A stretch of DNA of 64,000 nucleotides. Source: Streptomyces sp. WMMB303. GTDB lineage: Bacteria > Actinomycetota > Actinomycetes > Streptomycetales > Streptomycetaceae. Positions 35,167 through 43,792 of the stretch are shown here, in pieces; the first letter of the stretch is position 1, and each line of letters starts with the position of its first letter. The DNA lies in contig NZ_JARKIN010000001.1 of NCBI RefSeq assembly GCF_029351045.1, forward strand, positions 4,328,501 through 4,392,500, in the 5' to 3' direction. A program made the translations under genes and the position numbers. The notes under the pieces were generated by a model, which was not told the DNA's origin, did not search any database, and was given only the letters and a program-made list of their open reading frames with translations.

Positions 35167-35885
35167 CGGGTCACGCCGCCGGAGCGCGCCGCATCCGTCC
35201 CGTCCAGCAGGTCGGGGCCGCCCTCGGCGACGACTCTGCCGTCCTCGAGGACGATCACGCGGTCGGCCACGGCGCGGACGAGTTCGGCCTGGTGGGTGGC
35301 GAGCAGCACCGCGACGCCGTCGTCCGTCTCGCCGCGCAGCAGTGCGCCCAGGCGGGTGCGGGATGCCGGGTCCAGGCGCTGCTCGGGCTCGTCCAGGACG
35401 AGCAGGTCCCGCGGGCGGACGAGCGCGGCGGCCAGGTGCAGTGCCTGGGTCTGGCCGGACGAGAGCGCGGAGGGAAGCTGGTCGGCGTGGTCGCTGAGCC
35501 GCCGGTCGGCCAGCACCTGGTCGATCCACGGGTGCGGGTCGGCGACTCCGTGCGCCACGGCGACCAGTTCCAGGTGGTCGCGGACGGTCAGGTCCGGATA
35601 GCAGGCGACGGTGTCCCCCGTGACGGCCACCCTTGCGCGCACCTGCGGATCGTCCTCGTCGACCGGTGCGCCGTCGAACAGGGCGCTGCCGGTGGTCGGC
35701 CGGTCCCGTCCGCAGGCGAGGCGCAGCAGGGTGGACTTGCCCGACCCGTTGTGGCCGAACAGTGCAGTGCAGGTTCCCGCACGCACCTCCAGGTCGAGCG
35801 GGTGCAGGGCCTGCCGCTCGCCGTAGCGGCGGCTCACCCCCGACAGCCGCAGCAGCGGCCCGTCCGCCGCGGGCACCGCTGTCAC
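35163..35885 (-). CDS. ABC transporter ATP-binding protein
   Basis: The product is 240 aa. The Walker A is FGHNGSGKSTLLRLA, the signature is the variant LSSGQTQALHLAAA and the Walker B is LLVLDEPEQRLD. The H-loop LATHQAE is present. The GTG at 35885 overlaps the stop of the acetyltransferase gene (GTGA), and the stop overlaps the permease start. The three genes are therefore one coupled unit. Confidence 0.85.
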   Translation of the reverse strand: MTAVPAADGPLLRLSGVSRRYGERQALHPLDLEVRAGTCTALFGHNGSGKSTLLRLACGRDRPTTGSALFDGAPVDEDDPQVRARVAVTGDTVACYPDLTVRDHLELVAVAHGVADPHPWIDQVLADRRLSDHADQLPSALSSGQTQALHLAAALVRPRDLLVLDEPEQRLDPASRTRLGALLRGETDDGVAVLLATHQAELVRAVADRVIVLEDGRVVAEGGPDLLDGTDAARSGGVTR

Positions 35886-36448
35886 CGGGCCGGGGGGCCG
35901 GGCAGGCTGCCGGGCCGGTGTCGCTGATGGACGGTGACGCGGTGGCCCAGGAAGGTGTCCTCGCGTCCGGGCGTGAAGCCCAACCGCCGGGCGACCTTGC
36001 GGGAAGCGGTGTTGTCGTGCGCGATCATGGCGGTGAGGTAGGGGACGTCCAACGTCTCCAGCCCCCACTCCACCACGGCCCGGGCGGCCTCGGTGGCGAA
36101 TCCGCGGCCCCAGCAGGACCGCCGGAACGTCCATCCGGCCTCCACCTCGTCGAAGACCTCCCAGTGGTTGAGGCCGCAGCGGCCGACAAGCGCACCGGTC
36201 TCCTTCGACTCGACCGCGCACAGCCCGTGGCCGCGCTCGGACCACTGGCGCTGGATGCCGGCGAGCCGTTCGCGGGCCTGTTCGCGGGTGAACGCGGGGA
36301 CGAATCGGGTGACTTCGGGGTCGCTGTGCAGCTCCACGAAGAAGTCCAGATGCTCCGCCGTCAGCGGGCGCAGCAGCAGCCGCTCCGTCTCCAGAACGGG
36401 TCCTCCGGCACTTTCGTGCACGGTGAAAGCGTGTTCGGTCAACCCCAT
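35882..36448 (-). CDS. GNAT acetyltransferase (RimJ/RimL type)
   Basis: The product is 188 aa. ETERLLLRPLTAEHLD at the start, GRCGLNHWEVFDEVEAGW and the acetyl-CoA loop WGRGFATEAARAVVEWG are typical of RimJ/RimL enzymes that acetylate protein N-termini or small amines. The ribosome site before 36448 is poor. Coupling to an ABC transporter suggests that modification and export act on related molecules (inference). Confidence 0.8.
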   Translation of the reverse strand: MGLTEHAFTVHESAGGPVLETERLLLRPLTAEHLDFFVELHSDPEVTRFVPAFTREQARERLAGIQRQWSERGHGLCAVESKETGALVGRCGLNHWEVFDEVEAGWTFRRSCWGRGFATEAARAVVEWGLETLDVPYLTAMIAHDNTASRKVARRLGFTPGREDTFLGHRVTVHQRHRPGSLPGPPAR

Positions 36449-36640
36449 GGGTGGTCATGTTCTCAAACCTTCGTCCGCCGAGCCATTCGGGCCGACCGTC
36501 CGGGGTGCCCGGCCTTGCCGGACCGTCGGGGCGGCCCTCGGCCCGGACGGCGCCGCCGCCGCGCGGGGAAGGTGACGGCCGGTGCGGCGATGGCTGGGTG
36601 GCGGAGACGTCATACTCCTGTCACAGCCCGCTGCCGGATG

Positions 36641-36671
36641 CTGACCGTGCGCCCCGCCGGTTGGTTAACCT
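36641..36671 (+). promoter_or_regulatory. candidate promoter of the MoxR/transglutaminase operon
   Basis: CTGACC (36641-36646) and TAACCT (36666-36671) are 19 bases apart. An 8-bp palindrome GGTTAACC (36663-36670) covers the -10. The start would be near 36678, giving a leader of about 47 bases. Confidence 0.4.
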
Positions 36672-36724
36672 GCACAGAGCGGCACACCACGCGGAGTGGG
36701 TGCGGGTGACGGGGGGAGGATGCG

Positions 36725-39070
36725 ATGCCGGATGCTCGGGGGAGCTCCGAAGAGGACCGTACGCCGGGACTTCGTCCGCGTCGGCTGGTCGAGGAGGCGG
36801 AGCGGCCCGGCGAGCCGCGCGGACCCGGTGGATTCGCCGCGCTCCGCAGCCGGTGCAGGGGCCTGGCGGCCGCCGCGTGGGCGGCTGTGCGCCCCGACCG
36901 CCGCCGGACGACCGGCTACATCGCACTGTGCTCGGTGGGTGCGCTGGTCGGCACGTCCGTCGTGGTCGGTACGGGCTCGGCCGGAGCGGTCCCCGACCTG
37001 GCCGACATCGGCGCCTGGCTGACCAGTTCGCGCACGGGTGAGGCGGCACACGCCAACGGCCTCACCGGAGACGTGGACGGCAAGGTGAAGCTGCCCGGCA
37101 TGGGCGACCATCCGGTCTCGATCTCGCAGGACGGCAAGACGGTGCTGGTGCTGGACGAGAAGACCGGCAAGCTCGTCCGCATCGACCCCTCGCAGCTCAC
37201 CGTCGAGCAGTCAGCGCGCTACGGCGCGGGGCTGCAACTGGTCTCCGGCGGCCGGTACGCGTATCTGGTGGACCCGGTCAAGGCGCGAGTGCAGCGCATC
37301 GATCCGGTGCGCACCACCCCGGTCGGCGCCCCGGTGGATCTGGGCAAGGGGCCGCTGGGCGAAGCGGTGGCCGATCCGAAGGGCACACTGTGGGTGCCGG
37401 TACCCGGCAAGGGAGAGGTCGTACCGTTCCCGCACGGCAAGAAGGCGCCCGGGATCAAGGTTGCGGGCAGGAGCAGCAAGGCCGCCACCTTGCTGATGTC
37501 CCTCGCGGACGGCCGCCCCGTGGTGACGGACACCAGGGGCGGGACGGTCACGCTGCTCGAACGCACCGGGCGCGGTATGCGGTTCAAGCTGCCCGGCACC
37601 TTCGCCGAGGAGCCGTCCGGTTCGGTGCTGGTCCCCTCGTCGACCGCCGGTGACGTGGTACCGGTGCTGGCCCGCAAGTCGGGCCGGATGGCACTCGTCA
37701 ACACCCGTACGGGTTCGCTGCTGACCGCGTCCCTGGGCTCCTCGGACCATCAGTACGGCACGCCGCAGGTGCTCGGCTCGAAGGTGTACGTGCCCGACCG
37801 GAGCAACGGGACGCTGAAGGTGTACGACACCGAGGCAGCGGCGATCACCGAGCCGGTCAAGGTCACCGGCAAGCCGGGGAAGCTGAACCTGTTCGTCCGG
37901 GACGGGCTGCTGTGGGTGAACGACGCGGACAATGCGACCGCCGTGGTCATCAACTCCTCCGGACACGTCAACCGGGTGCACAAGTACGAGACCGAAGCAC
38001 CCTCCGCACGCAAGCCGAAGGAGGACGAGGGCAACGACGGCGGCGGCAGCCGCGATCCGGCTCCCGATCCCGACGTGCCCGACCCAGGGCCCGAGAACCC
38101 GGCGCGGCCGGACCGGGACCGCACCCCCTCGAAGCCGGACACCTCGGAGAAGCCGGACCGGCCCGACGACAGCGATCCGGACGAGAAGCCCGACCCCGAG
38201 GAGCCGGAGGACGAGTCCCCCGAGCGGCAGCCGCCCGGCATCCCGCAGGTGGAGTCCGGACCGGGCACGATGCGGGTCTCCTTCGCCCCTTCCTCGGGTG
38301 TGAAGCCGACCAGATACGGGCTCCTGGGCGCCCCGGACGGTTCCGAGTTGAAGCCCCGCAAGGTCGGCCCCGGCGGCCCGTTCACCTTCGAGGTGAAGGG
38401 CGGCTCCTGCGACAAGCAGTACCGCTTCACCGTGGTGGCCGAGTTCCGCGGCGGGGAGATCATCGCCAAGTCGGGCCGCTCCGCCCCCGCCCGGCCGTGC
38501 GTGGCGCCCGGCCAACCGCGGAACGTGCAGGCTGACTTCGGGCCGGCCGGCCATCACATCAAGCTGCACTGGGATGCGCCCGCGAACGCCGGGAATGGCA
38601 CCACCTACGCCGTCACCGGCGACGCCGGCCCCGACCGGGACGGTACGTCGAGCAACACCGCCGCTCTGCTGCAGTATCTGAAGAACTTCAAGACCTATAC
38701 GCCGACGATCACGGCCAAGAACGCGGCCGGGTCCGGCGGCAGCGTCGTCAAACGGGTGGACCTGTCGAATACGAAGACCATCCGGGTCGCCCACAACGTC
38801 GACGACGGGGACGACGTCGGTGTCCGCAGCGAGCCCAGCACCACCAGCGGCACCCGCCGGGGCAGCATTCCGGCCGGTCAGACACCAAAGCTGAAGGTGA
38901 TCTGCCAGACCAGGGGCACCATGGAGACGCACGACACCTACAAGTGGAAGAGCGACATCTGGGACCGCATCGAATGGAAGGGCGGGACCGCCTACATCAG
39001 CGACCTGTGGGTCGGAACCAGCAAGCACACAGAAGGAAAGCCTTCCCCGGAGGTCTGGTCGTGCGACTAG
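36725..39070 (+). CDS. membrane-anchored propeller/FN3/SH3-like surface protein
   Basis: The product is 781 aa. A cytoplasmic basic start (about 1-62) and one membrane segment (GYIALCSVGALVGTSVVVG) lead outside. A repeat-rich beta-propeller-like part (about 105-430) follows, then an Asp/Pro-rich linker (about 435-510). Two fibronectin III-like modules (about 510-595 and 600-680) and a C-terminal SH3-like domain ending in Cys (EVWSCD) complete it. Cysteines occur only in the C-terminal half. It probably binds the wall or a polymer. The ATG has GGAGG upstream, and the next gene overlaps by 10 bases. Confidence 0.7.
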   Translation: MPDARGSSEEDRTPGLRPRRLVEEAERPGEPRGPGGFAALRSRCRGLAAAAWAAVRPDRRRTTGYIALCSVGALVGTSVVVGTGSAGAVPDLADIGAWLTSSRTGEAAHANGLTGDVDGKVKLPGMGDHPVSISQDGKTVLVLDEKTGKLVRIDPSQLTVEQSARYGAGLQLVSGGRYAYLVDPVKARVQRIDPVRTTPVGAPVDLGKGPLGEAVADPKGTLWVPVPGKGEVVPFPHGKKAPGIKVAGRSSKAATLLMSLADGRPVVTDTRGGTVTLLERTGRGMRFKLPGTFAEEPSGSVLVPSSTAGDVVPVLARKSGRMALVNTRTGSLLTASLGSSDHQYGTPQVLGSKVYVPDRSNGTLKVYDTEAAAITEPVKVTGKPGKLNLFVRDGLLWVNDADNATAVVINSSGHVNRVHKYETEAPSARKPKEDEGNDGGGSRDPAPDPDVPDPGPENPARPDRDRTPSKPDTSEKPDRPDDSDPDEKPDPEEPEDESPERQPPGIPQVESGPGTMRVSFAPSSGVKPTRYGLLGAPDGSELKPRKVGPGGPFTFEVKGGSCDKQYRFTVVAEFRGGEIIAKSGRSAPARPCVAPGQPRNVQADFGPAGHHIKLHWDAPANAGNGTTYAVTGDAGPDRDGTSSNTAALLQYLKNFKTYTPTITAKNAAGSGGSVVKRVDLSNTKTIRVAHNVDDGDDVGVRSEPSTTSGTRRGSIPAGQTPKLKVICQTRGTMETHDTYKWKSDIWDRIEWKGGTAYISDLWVGTSKHTEGKPSPEVWSCD

Positions 39071-40074
39071 AACACCCTCAACCGCCCGCTACCGGACCTG
39101 ATTCCGCGCCCTCCCAGGAGTCCGTCGCGCTGCTCGCACAGTGCTTCCACGCCCTCGGCGACAACATCGAACGGGTCGTCAAGGGCAAACGCGAGACCGT
39201 CGAACTGGCGCTGGTGTGCCTGTTCTCGGAGGGGCATCTGCTGATCGAGGACGTGCCGGGCACCGGCAAGACCACGCTGGCGCGGTGTCTGGCCGCCTCG
39301 CTGGACGCCGACTGGCACCGGGTGCAGTTCACGCCCGACCTGCTGCCCTCGGACATCACCGGCGTGACCGTCTACCGGCAGAACACCGGTGCGTTCGAGT
39401 TCCTGCCGGGCCCGGTCTTCGCGAACATCGTGCTCGGCGACGAGATCAACCGGGCCTCCCCCAAGACGCAGTCCGCGCTGCTCGAGGTGATGGAGGAGCG
39501 GCAGGTCACCGCGGACGGCAGCACCCATCCGGTGCCTCGCCCGTTCATGGTGATCGCCACCCAGAACCCGGTGGACATGGGCGGCACCTATCCGCTGCCG
39601 GAGGCGCAGCTCGACCGGTTCCTGATGCAGGTGACGCTCGGCTACCCGGACCACGCCTCGGAGGTCGCGGTGCTGTCCGGTGCGGCCGAGCAGTCGGGCG
39701 TCGAGCAGTTGCCCACCATCGCCACGGGCCGGCACATCGCCGAGTTCGTCCAGCTCGCCCGGCGGATCCAGGTGGCGCCGCGGCTGTACGACTACCTGGT
39801 GCGGGTCGTCGCGGCCACCCGGGAGCTGCCCGAGGTGCGGCTGGGTGCCAGCCCACGCGGCTCGGTGGCGCTGCTGCGCGCCGTACGGGTGCGGGCCGCC
39901 TCGCAGGGGCGCACCTACGCGCTGCCCGAGGACGTCAAAGCGCTGGCGCGACCGGTGCTGGCGCACCGGCTGATCCTCACGCCGGAGGCGGAGTTGAGCG
40001 GCCGGAGCGGCGCCGACGTGATCGCCGAGGCGCTGGCCACGGTTCCGGTACCGCAGTCGGGGGCTGCGGGCTGA
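39061..40074 (+). CDS. MoxR-family AAA+ ATPase
   Basis: The product is 337 aa. The Walker A is EDVPGTGKTTLA (K70) and the Walker B IVLGDEINRASPKTQSALLE (about 123-142), with ATQNP sensor 1 and PEAQLDRF. MoxR ATPases act as chaperones for partner proteins carrying VWA or DUF58 domains. The GTG at 39061 overlaps the previous gene, and GGAGG lies 7 bases upstream. A DUF58 gene follows with a one-base overlap. Confidence 0.9.
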   Translation: MRLEHPQPPATGPDSAPSQESVALLAQCFHALGDNIERVVKGKRETVELALVCLFSEGHLLIEDVPGTGKTTLARCLAASLDADWHRVQFTPDLLPSDITGVTVYRQNTGAFEFLPGPVFANIVLGDEINRASPKTQSALLEVMEERQVTADGSTHPVPRPFMVIATQNPVDMGGTYPLPEAQLDRFLMQVTLGYPDHASEVAVLSGAAEQSGVEQLPTIATGRHIAEFVQLARRIQVAPRLYDYLVRVVAATRELPEVRLGASPRGSVALLRAVRVRAASQGRTYALPEDVKALARPVLAHRLILTPEAELSGRSGADVIAEALATVPVPQSGAAG

Positions 40075-41249
40075 TGCTGTCGCCGACGGGTTGGGGGGCG
40101 CTGGTCGGCGGTGCGGGGCTCGTGGGGGCCGGGTACGGGTTCGGCTATCCGGAAGCCGCGGTCCTGGGGGTCGGCTGTCTGCTCGCGGTGGCCGTGGCGC
40201 TGGTCCGGACGGGGCGCTCGCCGCGGCTGGCGGTCCGCCGCCGGGTCACTCCGCGGAAGGTGGCGCGCGGGGACCGTGCGGACGGCTCGGTCACCCTCTC
40301 GAGTATCGGGCGCCGCATCCGGCGTGGGCTGGAGGTCGTCGACCGGTGCGGTGAGCTGCCGCTCGTCTTGCGGGTGCCGCCGCTCGCGGCGGGCGCGGAG
40401 CACACCGTGCGGTACCCGCTGCCCACCGAGCGGCGCGGCCGGATCGCGCTGGGTCCGCTGCGGCTGGAGCGGACGGATCCGCTCGGGCTCGCCCGCCGGG
40501 TGCGGGTGTTCGGGCCCGGTGAGGGCGGTACGGACACCCTGCTGGTCCGGCCGCGGGTGTGTCTGCTGCCCGTGCTGCCTTCGGGGACGGCGCACCATGT
40601 CGAGGGGCCGACCTCGGACACCGCGGACGAGGGGTCGCTGACCTTTCACGCTCTGCGCGAGTACGTGCTCGGCGACGATCTGCGGCGGGTGCACTGGCGG
40701 TCCACGGCCCGCACCGGAACGCTGATGGTCAAGCACCTGGTGGACGTCTCGCTGCCGCACACCACGCTCGTCCTCGACACCCGTGCGGCCGCCTACCGCA
40801 GCGAGGACGACTTCGAACTGGCCGTGGACAGCGCCGCCTCGGTGGCCTTCGCCGCGGCCCGCTCCAACTTCCCCGTCGAGGTCCTGAGCGAGACCGGGAC
40901 GGTGCTGCGGACGGACGGTGCGGGCGGCAACGACGCGGAAGCGCTGCTGGACCGGCTCGCGCTGGTGCGCCGCTCCGAACGGGCCTCGGCGGCGGGCGCC
41001 TTCGACTCTCTGGAGCAGGCACGGCGCCGCGGCTCGCTCACCGTCATCACCGGTACGGGTGATGCCACCGGGCTGAGCGCGCTGGAACGGGTACGGCGCC
41101 GGTTCGACCGTACGGTGGTGCTGCGCACCGGCGGCGGGACCGAGGACGGTCCGCACGAGCCGCCCGCCCTCGGCAGCGATGTTCCGCAGCTTCGGGTGAC
41201 CGCGCTGGACTCCCTGTTGGCCGCCTGGCGCAGGGAGGCCGTGCGATGA
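40074..41249 (+). CDS. DUF58-domain membrane protein
   Basis: The product is 391 aa. Two membrane helices occupy about 5-45. The DUF58 signature REYVLGDDLRRVHWRSTARTG is near residue 200. DUF58 proteins are the usual partners of MoxR ATPases and of TgpA-like transglutaminases. The start overlaps the MoxR stop (TGATG), and the stop overlaps the next start (ATGA). Confidence 0.85.
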   Translation: MLSPTGWGALVGGAGLVGAGYGFGYPEAAVLGVGCLLAVAVALVRTGRSPRLAVRRRVTPRKVARGDRADGSVTLSSIGRRIRRGLEVVDRCGELPLVLRVPPLAAGAEHTVRYPLPTERRGRIALGPLRLERTDPLGLARRVRVFGPGEGGTDTLLVRPRVCLLPVLPSGTAHHVEGPTSDTADEGSLTFHALREYVLGDDLRRVHWRSTARTGTLMVKHLVDVSLPHTTLVLDTRAAAYRSEDDFELAVDSAASVAFAAARSNFPVEVLSETGTVLRTDGAGGNDAEALLDRLALVRRSERASAAGAFDSLEQARRRGSLTVITGTGDATGLSALERVRRRFDRTVVLRTGGGTEDGPHEPPALGSDVPQLRVTALDSLLAAWRREAVR

Positions 41250-43792
41250 GCCCCGCCTCCTCCCCGCGTGCCGCCACGCTGCCGGGCGTGCGGCCGACGG
41301 GAGCCACAGGGCACGACGGCCCGTCCTGGGCGCCGCCGCGTCCGACGGCTCCGGGCGCGTCCGGGCCGGACCCGGCGGTGTCCGCGCCGGAGGGCGGATT
41401 GGTCGGCGGCGGGTCCGGGGACGGGTCCGGGGGCGCACAGCTGACGTCGGCGCGGCCCGCGCCGCGCCGGATCCCCCTGCACCGCCGCCTGTGGTCCCTG
41501 CTGCCGGTCGCCGTACTGCTGGCCGGTGCGGGCCTGGGCTTTCACCGGGTGTTCCCGGTGGGGCCGCTGCTGCCCGTGCTGATGGTCGCCGTGCCGGTGC
41601 CGATGGCGGTCTCGGCCGGACTCTTCCTGGCCCAGGCCCGGCGGGGGCGGCCGGTACCGCTGTGGCCGTCGCTGGTGCTGGGGGCCGTGGCGTGGCTGGT
41701 GACGGTGCGCGTGACCCTGTTCCGGGACGCGGCGGGCGGGCTCGCCTCGGGCGGTGCCGTGGGCGAGATCTGGTCGGCGCTGCTGGACGCACCGCACGCG
41801 GTCCTGACCACGATCCTGCCCGCGCCGACCGGCTCCGGCTTCCTGGTGCTGCCGCACGCGGTGCTGTGGTCGGCTTCGCTCGCCGCCACGGAGCTGGCGC
41901 TGCGGACCCGTGCACCGCTGCTGCCCGCACTGCCGCCGGTGCTGGCGTTCGGCGTCCCGCTGGTGCTGGGCACCTCCGGGCCGGGCTCGAACACGCTCAC
42001 CGCGGCGGGCCTGGTGGCCGGCGCGGGGCTGCTGGTGCTGCTGCGATCGTCGGTGGCCCGACGCGGCATGCTCCGCGCCCTCAGCGCCGGGCTGCCGGTC
42101 GTCGCGGTGCTGGCGCTGGCCGCGGCGCTGCTGGGCCCCCGGCTGCCGGGGCTCTCCTCGCACGAACCGTACGATCTGCGCCGGCAGGTGCGGCCACCGA
42201 CCGTGCACCCGCAGTCCACCAGCCCGCTCGACCAGGTCGGCGCCTGGCTACAGCACCCGGAGACGCGGCTGTTCAGAGCCCGGACCACGGCGGCGGACCA
42301 CAATTGGCGGCTCGCCGTGCTGGACCGCTACGACGGCGTGAAATGGACCTCCGCCGCCGAACTGACCCGCTCCGGCGGCCGGGTGCCCTCGCGGCCGGGC
42401 ACCGGCCCGGGCGGCCGGGAACGGGTGGAGCAGCGGGTGACCATCCAGAACCTGCCCGGCATCTGGCTGCCCGCCGCGGACCGGCCCACCTCGGTGAAGA
42501 TCACCCACAGGAGCGAGGGCGACGCCCCCGGGACCGTGGGGCAAGGCACAGACCGCACCGACGGCGCGGAGCGGCAGCTCGCGGTCGATCCGGCCAGCGG
42601 CGTGTTCGCGTCGGGCGAAGGCGGCAGCGCAGGCACCCGGGTCAACCGCGGCCTGTCGTACACTGCGGTCTCGCAGGCGCCGGTCTTCGACGCCAAGCGG
42701 CTCCAGTACGCGGCAGTGCCGGACAGCGCGGCGCACACCGCCGCCACCTCGCTGCCCCGCACTGATGCGGCCGGCAAGCCGATCAAGGCGGTCGAGACGT
42801 TCACCGAGCTGGCGGCCGAAGCCACGGCAGGCAGCAGCTACCCGTACCAGCAGGCGCACCGGCTCGCCGGCTGGCTGCGCGAGCACTACCGCTACGACCC
42901 CACCTCGCTCCCCGGGCACGCCTACCGCAACCTCGAGTTCTTCCTCACGACCGGCAAGCACGGCACTTCGGAGCAGTTCGCGGCGTCGTTCGCGGTGCTG
43001 GCGCGGACGCTGGGCCTGCCGACGCGGGTCGCGGTGGGCTTCCGCGCGGACGGCGCCGGCACCCGGAGCGGGGGCGAGAACGGCACCACCCAGATCACCG
43101 GGCGCGACGCGCTGGCGTGGCCGGAGGTGCGGTTCGAGGGCGTCGGCTGGGTGCCGTTCTATCCGACCCCGGGGCAGACGTCGAAGGACGGTTCGTCCGT
43201 CCCGCCGGCCGGGCAGCCCGAGGAGCGCGAGAAGACCGACCGGGCCATCACGAAGCAACCGCCCCCCTCCGCGGCCCCCGACCGGCAGGACGACGGCGAA
43301 CAGCACGACCGCGCCGCACCGGCCGGCGGCGGCGGACCGCCCGTGTGGGTGTACGCCGCGGTGGCGGTCGTGCTGCTGCTCCTGGCGTACTGCGGCGGTG
43401 CGGCCTGGGCCCCCTACCGGGTCCGCCGTCGGCGCCGCCGCGCCCGCGACCCCGGTCAGCGGGTGCTCGGCGCGTGGCAGCAGATCGTCGACCGGCTCAC
43501 CGAGGTCGGGCTGCCGGCGACCGCGGCGCACACCGCGACCGAGGTGGCGGCCTTCGGCGTCACGCGGATCGGCGGCAGCGGCAGCGAACAACTGCCGGCG
43601 CTGGCCCGGCTGGTGAACGAGGTCGGCTACGGGGGCCGGACACCCGACGAGGCGGCCGCCGAGGCCGCCTGGCGGCACTGCGACGCGATCGAGAGCGTCG
43701 TCGCGCGGACGGTACCGCGCCGGGAGCGGGTCAGACGGGCACTGCGGCCCAGCACGCTGCTACGTCACAGCAGATCAGGAGCACGCCAGTGA
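41246..43792 (+). CDS. TgpA-like membrane transglutaminase homologue, catalytic triad lost
   Basis: The product is 848 aa. A Pro/Gly-rich start precedes about seven membrane helices (about 85-300). An outside domain includes the transglutaminase-like core (about 535-645), then one helix near 700 and a cytoplasmic tail. The core is easily recognised (EQFAASFAVLARTLGLPTRV and AWPEVRFEGVGWVPF), but the triad is gone. Cys is S575 (HGTSEQFA), His is L623 (RDALAWPE) and Asp is Y639 (PFYPTPG). It is therefore probably a binding or scaffold protein. Overlaps couple it to DUF58 upstream and the pseudokinase downstream (GTGA). Confidence 0.85.
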   Translation: MSPASSPRAATLPGVRPTGATGHDGPSWAPPRPTAPGASGPDPAVSAPEGGLVGGGSGDGSGGAQLTSARPAPRRIPLHRRLWSLLPVAVLLAGAGLGFHRVFPVGPLLPVLMVAVPVPMAVSAGLFLAQARRGRPVPLWPSLVLGAVAWLVTVRVTLFRDAAGGLASGGAVGEIWSALLDAPHAVLTTILPAPTGSGFLVLPHAVLWSASLAATELALRTRAPLLPALPPVLAFGVPLVLGTSGPGSNTLTAAGLVAGAGLLVLLRSSVARRGMLRALSAGLPVVAVLALAAALLGPRLPGLSSHEPYDLRRQVRPPTVHPQSTSPLDQVGAWLQHPETRLFRARTTAADHNWRLAVLDRYDGVKWTSAAELTRSGGRVPSRPGTGPGGRERVEQRVTIQNLPGIWLPAADRPTSVKITHRSEGDAPGTVGQGTDRTDGAERQLAVDPASGVFASGEGGSAGTRVNRGLSYTAVSQAPVFDAKRLQYAAVPDSAAHTAATSLPRTDAAGKPIKAVETFTELAAEATAGSSYPYQQAHRLAGWLREHYRYDPTSLPGHAYRNLEFFLTTGKHGTSEQFAASFAVLARTLGLPTRVAVGFRADGAGTRSGGENGTTQITGRDALAWPEVRFEGVGWVPFYPTPGQTSKDGSSVPPAGQPEEREKTDRAITKQPPPSAAPDRQDDGEQHDRAAPAGGGGPPVWVYAAVAVVLLLLAYCGGAAWAPYRVRRRRRRARDPGQRVLGAWQQIVDRLTEVGLPATAAHTATEVAAFGVTRIGGSGSEQLPALARLVNEVGYGGRTPDEAAAEAAWRHCDAIESVVARTVPRRERVRRALRPSTLLRHSRSGARQ

